Notes: generated by a model not told the origin, from the sequence alone. 52,667 nucleotides of DNA from Azohydromonas australica DSM 1124 (GCF_000430725.1 NZ_KE387205.1:107472-160138); one strand, 5' to 3'; shown: positions 1 to 9,463, counted from the first letter of the stretch. A program made the numbers and translations.

Positions 1-825
<825 letters not shown>

Positions 826-946
826 GCCTTTTTTCGGGAGCCCGGTAGGCCATCGGGGCATCGGCTCCCTGCCCTTGCAGCCTGCCTGCATGGGTGCGCG
901 CCACGCCCGAGCTGGCGCGCCTGTTCGTGACCAGAAGGAAATTCTC

Positions 947-2092
947 ATGAAACACGTCGCTCTCAATACGCGGCTGTGGGCCGCCGTCCTCGTGCCCGCA
1001 CTTCTAAGCGCAGCGTCCCTGGCAGCCGATGCACAGGAAGTCGTGAAGATCGGCTTCAGCAGCCCGCTGTCCGGTCCGCAAGCTTCCAGCGGTACAGACA
1101 ACCGTGACGGCCTGCTTTTGGCAGTCAAGGAGCTCAATGCCAAGGGAGTTCAGGTCGGTGGCCAGAAGGTGAGCTTCGATGTCGTGGCCGAGGACGACGC
1201 GGGCGACCCGCGCCAAGGTGTGGCCGTGGCGCAGAAGCTGGCCGATGCGAAGGTCCGTTATGTCGTGGGCCCCTACAACTCGGGCGTCGCCATACCTGCC
1301 GGGCGCATCTACAACGAGGCCGGCATGGTGATGCTGACCGTGGGCTCCAACCCCAAGCTCACCGAACTGGGCTATCCGCGCTTGTTCCGCGTCGGCGGCA
1401 ACGATGTACAGGTGGGCACCGCCATGGCGGTCTATGCCGCCAAGGAGATGAAGGTCAAGAACGTCGCCGTGGTCGATGACCGCACCGCCTATGGCCAGGG
1501 GCTCGTGGCCGAATTCGTGGCCGAGGCCAAGCGCCAAGGCCTCAACATCGTCAAGCAGGAATTCACCACCGACAAGGCCACCGACTTCACGGCCATCCTG
1601 ACCGCCATCCGAGGCGCCAAGCCTGACGCCGTCGTCTACGGCGGCTACTCGGCCCAGAGCGGTCCCCTGCTGCGCCAGATGGTGGCCTTGGGGCTGCAGG
1701 CCAAGCTGCTGGGCGGCGACGCCATCTGCGACACGGAAACCAGCCGGCTCAGCGGTGGGGTGGCCGACGGCAGGGTGATCTGCATGCGAGCAGGCGGGCT
1801 CATCGAAAAGTCCGAGGCTGGCCGGGCCTTCATTGCCAAGTACAAGGCCGCCTACCAGCGCGACCCGTTGACCTACGCGGCGAACTTCTACGACGCGGCC
1901 ATGCTGATCGCGGACGCCATGCAAAAGGCCGGCTCCACCGACCCGGGCAAGGTTGCCGACCAGATCGCCAAGGGCAGCTACAAGGGCGTGGCCGCCGAGT
2001 ACTCGTTCACCGCAAAACACGACCTGAAGTCGTCGCCGGTCAGCGTCTACGTGTTCAAGGGCAGCCAGCCCACGGCATTGTCCTCATTCTGA
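947..2092 (+). CDS. Branched-chain amino acid-type ABC transporter periplasmic binding protein (orphan)
   Basis: A LivK-family periplasmic binding protein of 381 residues. The start is the ATG at 947 behind an AGAAGGA ribosome site; a longer open frame upstream has no such support. Residues 1-31 form a signal peptide with a basic start, a hydrophobic core and an ALAADAQE-like end. The mature part begins VVKIGFSSPLSGPQASSG, typical of peripla_BP_6 proteins, and keeps the GPYNSGVAIPAGRIYNEAG and VDDRTAYGQGL segments. No permease or ATPase gene lies beside it, so it may work with a Liv system elsewhere, possibly the one at 31-35.6 kb. The ligand is unknown; the neighbouring glutamate dehydrogenase makes an amino acid plausible. 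Confidence 0.9.
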   Translation: MKHVALNTRLWAAVLVPALLSAASLAADAQEVVKIGFSSPLSGPQASSGTDNRDGLLLAVKELNAKGVQVGGQKVSFDVVAEDDAGDPRQGVAVAQKLADAKVRYVVGPYNSGVAIPAGRIYNEAGMVMLTVGSNPKLTELGYPRLFRVGGNDVQVGTAMAVYAAKEMKVKNVAVVDDRTAYGQGLVAEFVAEAKRQGLNIVKQEFTTDKATDFTAILTAIRGAKPDAVVYGGYSAQSGPLLRQMVALGLQAKLLGGDAICDTETSRLSGGVADGRVICMRAGGLIEKSEAGRAFIAKYKAAYQRDPLTYAANFYDAAMLIADAMQKAGSTDPGKVADQIAKGSYKGVAAEYSFTAKHDLKSSPVSVYVFKGSQPTALSSF

Positions 2093-2238
2093 GTGCCAAG
2101 GCCGTCTACCCATGCCGGCCTCTCAAGCCGTTCGCGCAGGCTCGCCGAGTCCGAATAGAGCAGCGCTCGCTTGCCCTGTGCAAACCGGCGACAGAGGCGA
2201 TTTGGTGGCGGGCCTGTCGGCAACGGCTGGCCTGTCCC

Positions 2239-2943
2239 TCAAGCCGCCCTCTCTCCGAGCCCATCTGCTGGCGAGCGGTTGCGCCTGTACGGCGTCGATC
2301 GTGCCAGGAGGGCAGGTTCTCCGGACAGCAGGTGCCCCAGCCGTTCGCGCTTGGTGGCGAGGTAGCCGGCGTTTTCCGGATGGCTTCCGGCGGCGTGCAG
2401 CTCACGCTCCACCACCGTGATGCCCTGTTCGCGCAGCGCCAGCAGCTTCAGCGGGTTGGTGCTCATGAGCCGGATCGAGGTCGCGCACAGCGCCTTGAGA
2501 ATGGCCGTGGCCGCCTCGTAGCGCCGCGCGTCCACGGGGTGCCCCAGCGCCAAGTTGGCGTCCACCGTGTCCAGGTCCTGGTCCTGCAGCGCGTAAGCGC
2601 TCAGTTTTTGCGCCAGGTCGATGCCGCGGCCTTCCTGGCCGCGCATGTAGACCACCGCGCCACGGCCAGCCTCCGCGATACGCTGCAGCGCCAGCTGCAG
2701 CTGAGGGCCACAGTCACAGCGCAGCGAGCCCAGCAGGTCGCCGGTCAGGCACTCGGAGTGCACGCGCACCAGCACCCCTTTGGCGCCGGCGAGCTCGCCC
2801 ATGCGGATGGTCAGATGCTCCACGCTGGCGCGGGGATCGGTCCAGGTCTGAAGCTCGAATTCACCGTGCAGCGTGGGCAACCGGACGCTGGGCCCGGCCT
2901 CCACCGGCGGCGGCAGCGCGGGAGCGTCGGATTTCACGGGCAC
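2239..2943 (-). CDS. ribA: Divergent GTP cyclohydrolase II (RibA paralogue)
   Basis: Converts GTP to 2,5-diamino-6-ribosylamino-pyrimidinone phosphate, the first step of riboflavin synthesis. Of 234 residues, the zinc ligands are visible as Cys65, Cys76 and Cys78 (SECLTGD, RCDCG), and the catalytic Asp138/Arg140 pair is kept (PVDAR). Several normally invariant positions differ: GRGIDL for GR.IGL, AQKLSAY for .NK.RAY, and STNPLK for TNNP.K. A C-terminal tail of about 25 residues extends past the usual end. The start is a GTG only 8 bases after the ribH stop, so it is translated with ribH. No RibB domain is fused. Probably an active or altered paralogue of the housekeeping enzyme, which is not in this window. 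Confidence 0.85.
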   Translation of the reverse strand: MPVKSDAPALPPPVEAGPSVRLPTLHGEFELQTWTDPRASVEHLTIRMGELAGAKGVLVRVHSECLTGDLLGSLRCDCGPQLQLALQRIAEAGRGAVVYMRGQEGRGIDLAQKLSAYALQDQDLDTVDANLALGHPVDARRYEAATAILKALCATSIRLMSTNPLKLLALREQGITVVERELHAAGSHPENAGYLATKRERLGHLLSGEPALLARSTPYRRNRSPADGLGERAA

Positions 2944-2951
2944 CCCCGCCG

Positions 2952-3446
2952 TCAGCGCATGAACGTGCGCAGCTGGCGCAAGCTGCGCACCGCTGCTAGG
3001 CAGGCGCTGGCCACCTCCTCGCCCTTCTTCACGAAGTGCGCGGCGAAGAAGCTGCGGTGTTCCTCGTGGTCGTGGAAGTCGCGCGGCGTGAGCACGGCGG
3101 AAAGCACGGGCACGCCGCTGTCAAGCTGCACGCGCATGAGGCCGTCAATGACCGCGCTGGTGACGAACTCGTGGCGGTAGATGCCGCCGTTGACGATCAG
3201 GGCGCAGGCAATGACGGCGTCGAAGGCACAGCTCTCAGCCAAGATCTGGGCATGCAGCGGGATCTCGAAGGCGCCCGCCACCGAGATGTGCGTGAGTGTG
3301 GCCGCCACGTCGAGGCCCTGGCGGCTCAGTTCGGCAGTGATGCCCTCATGCGCGCGCTCGACGATGTCACGGTGCCAGGAAGCGCTGACGACGGCAATGC
3401 GCAACTTGTCGATCGGGTTTGTGAGGGCAGCGTTGGACTTGTTCAT
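2952..3446 (-). CDS. ribH: 6,7-dimethyl-8-ribityllumazine synthase, type II (RibH2-like)
   Basis: Joins the pyrimidine product and dihydroxybutanone phosphate to 6,7-dimethyl-8-ribityllumazine. The 164-residue protein has the substrate-site segments VAGAFEIPLHAQ and GGIYRHEFVTSAVIDG. The GGIYRHEF form is that of the decameric type II enzymes known from Brucella and rhizobia (RibH2); type I enzymes instead read .IRGxTxHF. It starts at an ATG with a weak GGGGT site, 41 bases downstream of a small gene, and is followed immediately by the RibA paralogue. I looked for an FMN riboswitch upstream and did not see its conserved elements; an inverted repeat (3467-3488) sits there instead. Family call is secure; the type II call is from residue pattern. 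Confidence 0.9.
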   Translation of the reverse strand: MNKSNAALTNPIDKLRIAVVSASWHRDIVERAHEGITAELSRQGLDVAATLTHISVAGAFEIPLHAQILAESCAFDAVIACALIVNGGIYRHEFVTSAVIDGLMRVQLDSGVPVLSAVLTPRDFHDHEEHRSFFAAHFVKKGEEVASACLAAVRSLRQLRTFMR

Positions 3447-3466
3447 GATTGACCCCGGCTAAGTTC

Positions 3467-3488
3467 AGTGGACGTCTGTCGGTCCACT
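3467..3488. promoter_or_regulatory. Perfect 7-bp inverted repeat before ribH
   Basis: AGTGGAC (3467-3473) and GTCCACT (3482-3488) are exact complements around an 8-base loop. The element lies 20-42 bases before the ribH start on the minus strand and touches the stop codon of the upstream small gene. It could be a leader hairpin or an operator; nothing else in the sequence decides between them. Confidence 0.35.
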
Positions 3489-3706
3489 CAGGCGGCGGCA
3501 ACCAGGCACACGCGTGGTCTGGCGAACTCATGCCCGATGACGGCTCGTGCAAACAGGTAGCAGTTGAGCGTTCCTTCGGCCATATCGTCCATGTCAACAT
3601 GACCTGCTTCGTCGCAAGGAAACGAGCATGCGTTAGTGGCATCGCGAAGCGACTCAAAACGCAACTCAAAGCGGGTTTCCTCGCGGCTCAGACGTAGCGC
3701 ACCCAT
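3488..3706 (-). CDS. Small conserved-looking protein upstream of ribH
   Basis: A 72-residue acidic protein. The ATG at 3706 is chosen because an AAGGAGAT ribosome site (complement of 3711-3718) lies just before it; a start 7 codons further upstream lacks one. It begins MGALRLSREETRFELRF and contains FPCDEAGHVDMDDM and LFARAVIGHEFARPRV. There is no signal peptide or membrane segment. It sits 41 bases upstream of ribH on the same strand and may be the first gene of a three-gene unit with ribH and ribA. I recall similar short proteins in Burkholderiales but can name no function. Confidence 0.65.
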   Translation of the reverse strand: MGALRLSREETRFELRFESLRDATNACSFPCDEAGHVDMDDMAEGTLNCYLFARAVIGHEFARPRVCLVAAA

Positions 3707-4433
3707 GGAAATCTCCTTCAAGACCATGTTTATCTCGGTGGATCCTTATCCACCTGCTTGCCATGACTCAGTGTGGGCGCCGTTGTATTCATGTGCCGGT
3801 TCATCACCACCGCCAATGCTCTGGATAAGAAGTCACGAAGTCTTCGCCGAGTGGAGACGCATGCCGCGCATGGAAAGCCCGAAGACATCGGTCGGCGTTT
3901 TGTTCTGAGCAAGTGACCTGCCCCCGGCAGACGTACCAGGCGTTGGGAAGTCGAGTCCTGGGTCGCGAGCCCAACTGTGTTGGCACGTGCTGTCGGGAAA
4001 GCCCAGGCTCCACGTCGCACACCATGACCATAGGACGACTGCGAGGGGCGGTCAGGGTGGGCGTTTGCTCCCTTGTTCCCTGTAGTATCCGCCTCTGGGT
4101 CGACCACCAGCGACGCCGCTACTCCATTACGGCGCGTTGTGCGCCGCAATTGAGTTTACGTTGAACTCTTTTCTTTTTTAGGCTGCCTGCGTACCCAGCT
4201 TCTCGTAAGTTCGATTGACGCGCGACAGCATGCAGGCGCCCTTCCACCTGCAGAGTCATGTAATTGTGTTTATGTCAGCTTTTATTGACAGCGCAACTTT
4301 TTTATCCAGTACATGGCGTTCCTGCGCTGATGCAACGCTGCGGTACGCCTTCTGACCATATCATCTGCCTGGCTTTGTGCATAGCCGGCGGCACGGTTGC
4401 TCAGCTATTCACAGGTGCCGCCTTGAATGCGCG
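3707..4433. other. Intergenic stretch without a convincing gene
   Basis: 727 bases between the small gene and the MFS gene. Short open frames exist on both strands but none has a ribosome site, recognisable residues or biased third positions. The part near 4140-4270 is noticeably more AT-rich than its surroundings and could hold the promoter of the leftward small-gene/rib unit or old intergenic DNA. I see no clear terminator, repeat or RNA gene. Confidence 0.4.
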
Positions 4434-5762
4434 TCAATCCGCCCTTACGACCCTCGTCGCCTGTTTGGGCAGCGCATAGAGGGTAAGCAGTCCACCGACC
4501 ACCATCACAGCTGCAATGAAATAGATACCGTAGGCCAAGCTACCGGTCTCATTCTTGATGTAGCCGAGCAGCGCCGGGCTGACAAAGCCACCCACCACAC
4601 CGATCGAGCTGACCAAGCCAATGCCGACGGCCGCGGTCTCTCGGCTCAGGTAGGTCGGCGGGATGGCCCAGAAGGTAATGGCGGCGCCAAACTGCACGAA
4701 TGCCACAGCCGAGAGCACCAGAAGGCTCAGGGTCAGCGAGGACTGAAGGGTCGTCGAGAACGCCAACCCGATGGCAGCGAGGATGAGCGTCCCGCCCACA
4801 TGCCAGCGGCGTTCTTTGAGCCGGTCCGAACTCGCGGTAATAACCAGTACACCTGCAGCAGCAAATGCATACGGAATCGCGGAGAGCCATCCAATGCTGG
4901 CTACATCCGATACGCCCAAGCTCTTGATGATGGTCGGAATCCAGAACGTGTAGGTGTAGTTGGCGCAGGCCGTGGCGAAATAGATCAGCGCAAGAAGCCA
5001 GACGCGCGCGTCGAACAGCGCAGCAGTGATGGACGAATTTTTCGTCCCATGCATCTCTGCCTCGCCCGCGTGGTCTCTGTCCAGGGCCGCTTGAACAACA
5101 TCCTTCTCGCGCTGAGTCAGCCAGTCGGCATCAGCCGGCTTGTTATCCAGATACACGAAGCAGATCACACCGAGCACCAGCGTTGGCAATGCCTCGATCA
5201 CGAACAACCACTCCCATCCAGACAGGCCAGCGACGCCTTGCATCGATCCCATGATCAGCCCTGAAACTGGCCCGCCAACCATGCCGGCCATCGGAACTGC
5301 AAACATGAATTTGCCGGTCACGGAAGCACGGTACGTGCTGGGGAACCAGTACGTGAGGTAGAGGATGATGCCGGGGAAAAAGCCCGCCTCGAAGGCGCCG
5401 AGGAGGAATCGGACGATGTAGAACTCAGTGGGTGTGCGCACAAGCATCGTCGCAGCGGATGTCACCCCCCAGAGGAGCATGATCCGCAGCAGAGTCAAGC
5501 GGGCGCCAATGCGTTGCAGCCACAGGTTGCTCGGCACTTCGAACAGCAGGTAGCTTATGAAAAATATTCCTGCTCCCAGACCATACACAGCGTCTGAAAA
5601 TCCAAGTTCCGCTTTCATCTGCAGTTGTGCGTACCCGACATTGATGCGATCCAAAAATGCAAAGAAGTACGACACGAACAGTATAGGCAGCAGGCGCCCA
5701 GAAATTTTTCGCAGCACCGCATTAGTCTCTGCTTCGCCAACAGCCAACTTTTCTCCATTCAT
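4434..5762 (-). CDS. MFS transporter, anion:cation symporter (ACS) type
   Basis: Inner-membrane proton symporter of 442 residues with about 12 hydrophobic segments. The N-terminus reads FFAFLDRINVGYAQLQM, the D-R-x-N-V-G-x-A signature of the ACS family (phthalate, tartrate, hydroxyphenylacetate and related organic-anion carriers). The segment EAGFFPGIILYLTYWFP, also typical of ACS members, follows. A charged loop of about 45 residues (DNKPADADWLTQREKD onward) separates the two halves. The ATG at 5762 follows a GAGG site. It is divergent from the aldehyde dehydrogenase, and an inverted repeat overlaps its probable promoter. The substrate is probably an aromatic or hydroxy acid, inferred from family only. 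Confidence 0.9.
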   Translation of the reverse strand: MNGEKLAVGEAETNAVLRKISGRLLPILFVSYFFAFLDRINVGYAQLQMKAELGFSDAVYGLGAGIFFISYLLFEVPSNLWLQRIGARLTLLRIMLLWGVTSAATMLVRTPTEFYIVRFLLGAFEAGFFPGIILYLTYWFPSTYRASVTGKFMFAVPMAGMVGGPVSGLIMGSMQGVAGLSGWEWLFVIEALPTLVLGVICFVYLDNKPADADWLTQREKDVVQAALDRDHAGEAEMHGTKNSSITAALFDARVWLLALIYFATACANYTYTFWIPTIIKSLGVSDVASIGWLSAIPYAFAAAGVLVITASSDRLKERRWHVGGTLILAAIGLAFSTTLQSSLTLSLLVLSAVAFVQFGAAITFWAIPPTYLSRETAAVGIGLVSSIGVVGGFVSPALLGYIKNETGSLAYGIYFIAAVMVVGGLLTLYALPKQATRVVRAD

Positions 5763-5783
5763 TGCTTTACCTCAAGCGAGAAC

Positions 5784-5815
5784 GCATTAGATGTTAGCAA
5801 CCGTGTTGTTAATGC
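5784..5815 (-). promoter_or_regulatory. Nested inverted repeats over the MFS promoter (candidate operator)
   Basis: TTAGCAAC (5794-5801) and GTTGTTAA (5805-5812) form an inverted repeat with one mismatch around 3 bases. An outer pair, GCATTA (5784-5789) and TAATGC (5810-5815), also matches. On the minus strand a TCTAAT hexamer (5791-5786), one base off the -10 consensus, lies inside the element about 25 bases before the MFS start. A repressor bound here would cover the promoter. The regulator is not identified. Confidence 0.4.
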
Positions 5816-6287
5816 TTCACACATCCGCGCAGGGGCAAACGGATAAGGGAAAAGTGTCGCTCAAGCCAGCGATGAAATTGCCGGACTGATGAACATTCGT
5901 ATTCCCGCTGCTTTGCCAAACGACATTCTCATGGGAAACGATGGCACAAACGTGCCTTGATGGACAGCGCGATGCCCCTGTACACGGCGCAGTTGCAACC
6001 GCTCCCGCTACGAAGACGAGCAGTCCGACTGCATTAGAACTCGCTCGATCCAGCCTTGGGAACATCGGCTGGCGCTCCACAACCCTGCCCGCGTACTCAC
6101 CAACTTGGTGGTTGCAGTCGGTCCGCTTGACCGTTCCAGACGATCACCACGGCGTTTCGCTTCCTACATTTCCAGCGCCAATAGAGCGTGGCGCCCTGGG
6201 CTGACCGGCCGGCCGTCAGTGCAGGCGTTGCGCGGTTGCGGCGATACGGCGCGTGTTCAGTACACCGCCGCCACTGAAGGAAGCCCG
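5816..6287. other. Rest of the divergent spacer between MFS and aldehyde dehydrogenase genes
   Basis: About 470 bases without a supported gene. The left part (to about 5950) is AT-richer and should carry promoter elements for one or both directions. The right part is GC-rich; open frames there are continuations or antisense of neighbouring genes. The aldehyde dehydrogenase ribosome site ends the stretch. No hairpin with a T-run was seen. Confidence 0.4.
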
Positions 6288-7799
6288 ATGTCTGAATCAT
6301 TCGATCACGCCAGTCCGCATGCCGGCATCCTGGAGACCACGCAGCGGTTCCTGCAACGCTCGCACCGCCTCTACATCGACGGTCGATGGGTTGACGCTTC
6401 ATCGGGAGCCACACGCCCCGTGCTTGACCCTGCGACAGGCCAACAGATCTCGGTGATGGCCGAAGGCAACGTGCAGGATGTGGATGCAGCCGTCAGGGCA
6501 GCGCGCAAGGCCTTTGACGGTGGTGAATGGCGCAGGTTGTCCACCAACGAGCGCAGCAGGATTGTCTGGAAGATCGGTGAGCTCATCGACGTTCATGCCC
6601 AAGAGCTGGCGGAGCTGGAGGTTCTCGACGAAGGCGCACCCTTCGCCGTGGTCAAGGACTTCTGGGTGCGTTTGGCGGCAGATCACTTCCGCTACTACGC
6701 CGGCTGGCCGAACAAGCTCAATGGCGACACCATCCCGGTCAACATGCCCGGCGAATGGCACGCCTACACGGTGCGCGAGCCCGTTGGTGTGGTCGGCCAG
6801 ATCATTCCATGGAACGTACCCTTTCTGATGGCGGCGTGGAAGCTGGCGCCGGCCTTGGCCGCGGGCTGCACTGTGGTGCTCAAGCCGGCGGAGGATACGC
6901 CGCTGACCGCCCTGCGCCTGGCCGAGCTGTGCCGCGAAGCCGGCGTGCCGGACGGTGTAGTGAACGTGATCACCGGTGGCGGGGACGCAGGCGCGGCGCT
7001 GGTGGCCCATCCAGACATCGACAAGATCGCGTTCACCGGTAGCACGGAAACCGGCAAGGCCATCGTTCGAGCCGCCGCGCAGAACCTCAAGCGTGTCAGC
7101 CTGGAACTCGGCGGCAAGAGCCCCGTGTTCGTATTCCCAGATGCCGACCTGGCGAACGTGATCCCGGGCGTGGCTCAGGCCGTGCTGCTGAACGCAGGCC
7201 AAGCCTGTACGGCCGGCTCACGCCTGTACATCCACGAAGACGTGTACGACCGGGTGATCGATGGTGTGGCGCAGTACGCGTCGTCGCTCAAGCTGGGGCA
7301 TGGGCTGGATCCGGCGTCTCAACTCGGTCCATTGATCTCCGCGCGGCAGTTCTCGCGCGTGAGTCGCATGCTGCAAACCGGTCTTGACGAAGGCGCGCAG
7401 CTGGTGGTGGGCGGCCAGCAGCATGGTGACCGAGGCTATTTCATGCAGCCGACTCTGCTGACCGGCGTGCGGCCTGGCATGTCGGTCTACCGCGACGAGA
7501 TCTTCGGTCCAGTCATTGCAGCCATGAAAATCTCGGGTGAGAACTTGGACGCCCTGGCCCGTGAAGCAAACAATACGACCTATGGATTGGGCGCCAGCAT
7601 CTGGACCAATGACGTAAAGCGTGCACATCAACTGGCTGCCCGTATCCGGGCTGGCGTCATTTGGATCAACGCGCACCACAGCATTGATGCAGCATTTCCG
7701 TTTGGCGGCTTCAAGCAGTCGGGCTGGGGTCGCGAAATGGGTAAGCCCGGTATTGAGCTTTACACGGAGCTGAAGTCGGTCGCCATCAATCTCGGTTGA
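6288..7799 (+). CDS. NAD(P)-dependent aldehyde dehydrogenase
   Basis: Oxidises an aldehyde to the carboxylate in the cytoplasm. The ATG at 6288 follows a GAAGGAAG site; the open frame runs further upstream but without support. The 503 residues match the class of betaine-, phenylacetaldehyde- and related dehydrogenases. The cofactor loop FTGSTETGKAI starts at residue 249, the general base is Glu273 (ELGGKSP) and the nucleophile is Cys307 (NAGQACTAGSRL). The C-terminus has PFGGFKQSGWGREMG. It is alone in its unit: a strong hairpin follows 83 bases after the stop. Neighbouring organic-acid transport and alcohol oxidation genes fit a role in catabolism; the substrate cannot be read from sequence. 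Confidence 0.93.
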   Translation: MSESFDHASPHAGILETTQRFLQRSHRLYIDGRWVDASSGATRPVLDPATGQQISVMAEGNVQDVDAAVRAARKAFDGGEWRRLSTNERSRIVWKIGELIDVHAQELAELEVLDEGAPFAVVKDFWVRLAADHFRYYAGWPNKLNGDTIPVNMPGEWHAYTVREPVGVVGQIIPWNVPFLMAAWKLAPALAAGCTVVLKPAEDTPLTALRLAELCREAGVPDGVVNVITGGGDAGAALVAHPDIDKIAFTGSTETGKAIVRAAAQNLKRVSLELGGKSPVFVFPDADLANVIPGVAQAVLLNAGQACTAGSRLYIHEDVYDRVIDGVAQYASSLKLGHGLDPASQLGPLISARQFSRVSRMLQTGLDEGAQLVVGGQQHGDRGYFMQPTLLTGVRPGMSVYRDEIFGPVIAAMKISGENLDALAREANNTTYGLGASIWTNDVKRAHQLAARIRAGVIWINAHHSIDAAFPFGGFKQSGWGREMGKPGIELYTELKSVAINLG

Positions 7800-7881
7800 T
7801 TCTCCACAAGCCACGAAAATTGTTGAGGCAGCACAGCCGCCGACGCTTGGCTTGATTCCTGATTTCTTCTCACTCCAGTCG

Positions 7882-7915
7882 ACCGGGCGCGTCTATACGC
7901 GCCACGGTTTCCTTA
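7882..7915 (+). terminator. Probable intrinsic terminator after the aldehyde dehydrogenase
   Basis: ACCG-GGCGCGT (7882-7892) pairs with ACGCGCC-A-CGGT (7897-7908): an 11-bp stem with one bulged A and a CTAT loop. The tail TTTCCTT is only moderately T-rich, so termination may be incomplete. Confidence 0.5.
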
Positions 7916-8207
7916 TGTCGTCGGCACTGATGGATCGACGCGTCCGATTGCCATAACGACACACCCACTGACCGAGGTTGCTTATATCTTTTGAAATCGC
8001 ATGTCTACGCACGCCCAAGAATCATAAGGCGCCGAAAATCCAACTTCGGCCCCGTGACGTCTTTCCACTTATCGAGGGAGAAATTGAAGGAAGGATGCAT
8101 TCAATGCGATCTGTTTGATGACCGGTCTGCCACTACACGGACTCGGCCTTTTCCTCATGGGAGCTTGGCTAGCCCCACCTCTATCGCCGTTTATTCAAGG
8201 ACTACTC
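7916..8207. other. Leader region before the SnoaL-like gene
   Basis: Roughly 290 bases, less GC-rich than the genes on either side. No gene is supported. It should contain the promoter of the next gene; I could not pick out a convincing -35/-10 pair. Confidence 0.35.
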
Positions 8208-8801
8208 ATGACCATGCCCCGTAAGCTGCTTCTTGGTGCACTTGTCGCCGCGTCGATTGTTTCGGCACAGGCACAGGAACTGCCAAAGGTCTCCACCAAG
8301 ACCATGGACGCCGTACGAACGCCCCTGAACGTCGATGACGTGGTGACGATTGAGAACATCAAGAAGCTTCGCGTCCTCTACGCCCACTACCTCGACACGA
8401 AAAACCTAGAAGGCTTGGCCAGCCTGTTCACGCCTGACGCTGTCATCGATGCAGGCCTTGGGGTATGGCGTGGACGCGACGAGATCCGCACGGGCTTGGC
8501 CGCCGCATTCACAGATTATGACAAAAAGAATCTTGGGAGCTATCCGTTCATGCACCCCATGGTGAATCAATGGGTGGAAATCACCGGATCGAATAGCGCA
8601 TTGGGGCGTTGTTATCTGATCGACTTTGCCACCGAGCGGGAACCCAAGGAAAACCCTTTACTGCTGCTCGCTTCCTATGCCGACGAATATTCCCGCATTG
8701 ATGGCAAGTGGTACATCAACCGGTCCAAGCTCGACATTGTCTGGCCTACCCGCAGCATCGGCGGAGGCGACCCAGCAAAAGGCTTGGTTCTTCCGAAGTA
8801 A
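8208..8801 (+). CDS. Exported SnoaL/NTF2-like protein
   Basis: A 197-residue protein with an NTF2-like (SnoaL-type) cone-fold domain from about residue 40 to 175. It shows the pattern LRVLYAHYLDTKNLEGLASLFTPDAV, a Gly/Arg turn (GVWRGRDEIR) and a final strand pair near GKWYINRSKLDIVW. These folds serve as small dehydratases, isomerases or binding modules. The ATG at 8208, behind AAGGA, gives a clear signal peptide (MTMPRKLLLGALVAASIVSA then QAQE), so the protein acts in the periplasm. That is less common for this fold, whose members are mostly cytoplasmic. It stands 119 bases before a receiver-domain gene. Function unknown. Confidence 0.8.
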   Translation: MTMPRKLLLGALVAASIVSAQAQELPKVSTKTMDAVRTPLNVDDVVTIENIKKLRVLYAHYLDTKNLEGLASLFTPDAVIDAGLGVWRGRDEIRTGLAAAFTDYDKKNLGSYPFMHPMVNQWVEITGSNSALGRCYLIDFATEREPKENPLLLLASYADEYSRIDGKWYINRSKLDIVWPTRSIGGGDPAKGLVLPK

Positions 8802-8920
8802 TCGGCTCGAACGGTGACTGCTCGAACGTCAGCCGACTAACATTATCTGTGCGGCCACGCACTTTGAACGCACCCCGCAACGCAGGTGCGTGGTCTGCGC
8901 TGCATGTCATATGCCATGCC

Positions 8921-9403
8921 ATGGAATCCCTTGTCATACAGGCGCCCCATAACAAGGAAAAATTCCACGACGGAGCAGGCATCGGCACAAGCGATTGTTC
9001 GCGGGGAAAAGCAAGGCCTGCGCCAACCGGCTTCACCTTGGTGCATATCGAATCTGACCGTGCCAATGCGTTGTTGCTGCGGTATCTCATGGACCTGAAA
9101 GGCCATCACACGCTGTACCAGGCGACCGATGGCGGATCCGGGCTGGAACTTTGCCTGCAACTGCACCCGGACTTAATCCTTACTGAGATGCATCTGCCCG
9201 ACATGAACGGCCACGAGCTATTGCAGCGGCTGAGAGCACATGCAGCAACGCGCCATACTCTCTGTATCGTGCTGTCTGGAGACGCCATGAACAACACCAT
9301 CGAACGCGCCTTGGCGGCGGGATTCGATGACTATTGGACCAAGCCTATCGATGTATGGCAATTCCTGGACAAGTTGCACGAGGCCTTGGGCCGCATTCGG
9401 TGA
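8921..9403 (+). CDS. Stand-alone receiver-domain protein with Glu at the phospho-acceptor position
   Basis: A single CheY-like receiver, 160 residues if the ATG at 8921 is used. No good ribosome site is seen, and a GTG at 9041 just before the domain is an alternative. The domain reads LVHIESDRANALLLRYLM, PDLILTEMHLPDMNG, CIVLSGDAM and DDYWTKPIDVWQFLDKL. It resembles the C-terminal receivers of PAS-type hybrid kinases. The residue that is normally the phosphorylated Asp is Glu (codon 9185-9187), and one of the paired acidic residues is replaced (IESD for IEDN). Ser and the late Lys are kept. It is probably a pseudo-receiver fixed in an active-like state. There is no output domain and no adjacent kinase. 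Confidence 0.75.
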   Translation: MESLVIQAPHNKEKFHDGAGIGTSDCSRGKARPAPTGFTLVHIESDRANALLLRYLMDLKGHHTLYQATDGGSGLELCLQLHPDLILTEMHLPDMNGHELLQRLRAHAATRHTLCIVLSGDAMNNTIERALAAGFDDYWTKPIDVWQFLDKLHEALGRIR

Positions 9404-9463
9404 CACGAGGAGGTTCCTAACGCAACGGCAGACGTTTAGTGCGAAAGCCGCAAACGAATAATT

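Noticed and set aside
3447..4150. FMN riboswitch upstream of ribH
   Set aside because: I looked for the conserved RFN blocks on the minus strand and did not find them; only a small inverted repeat is present.
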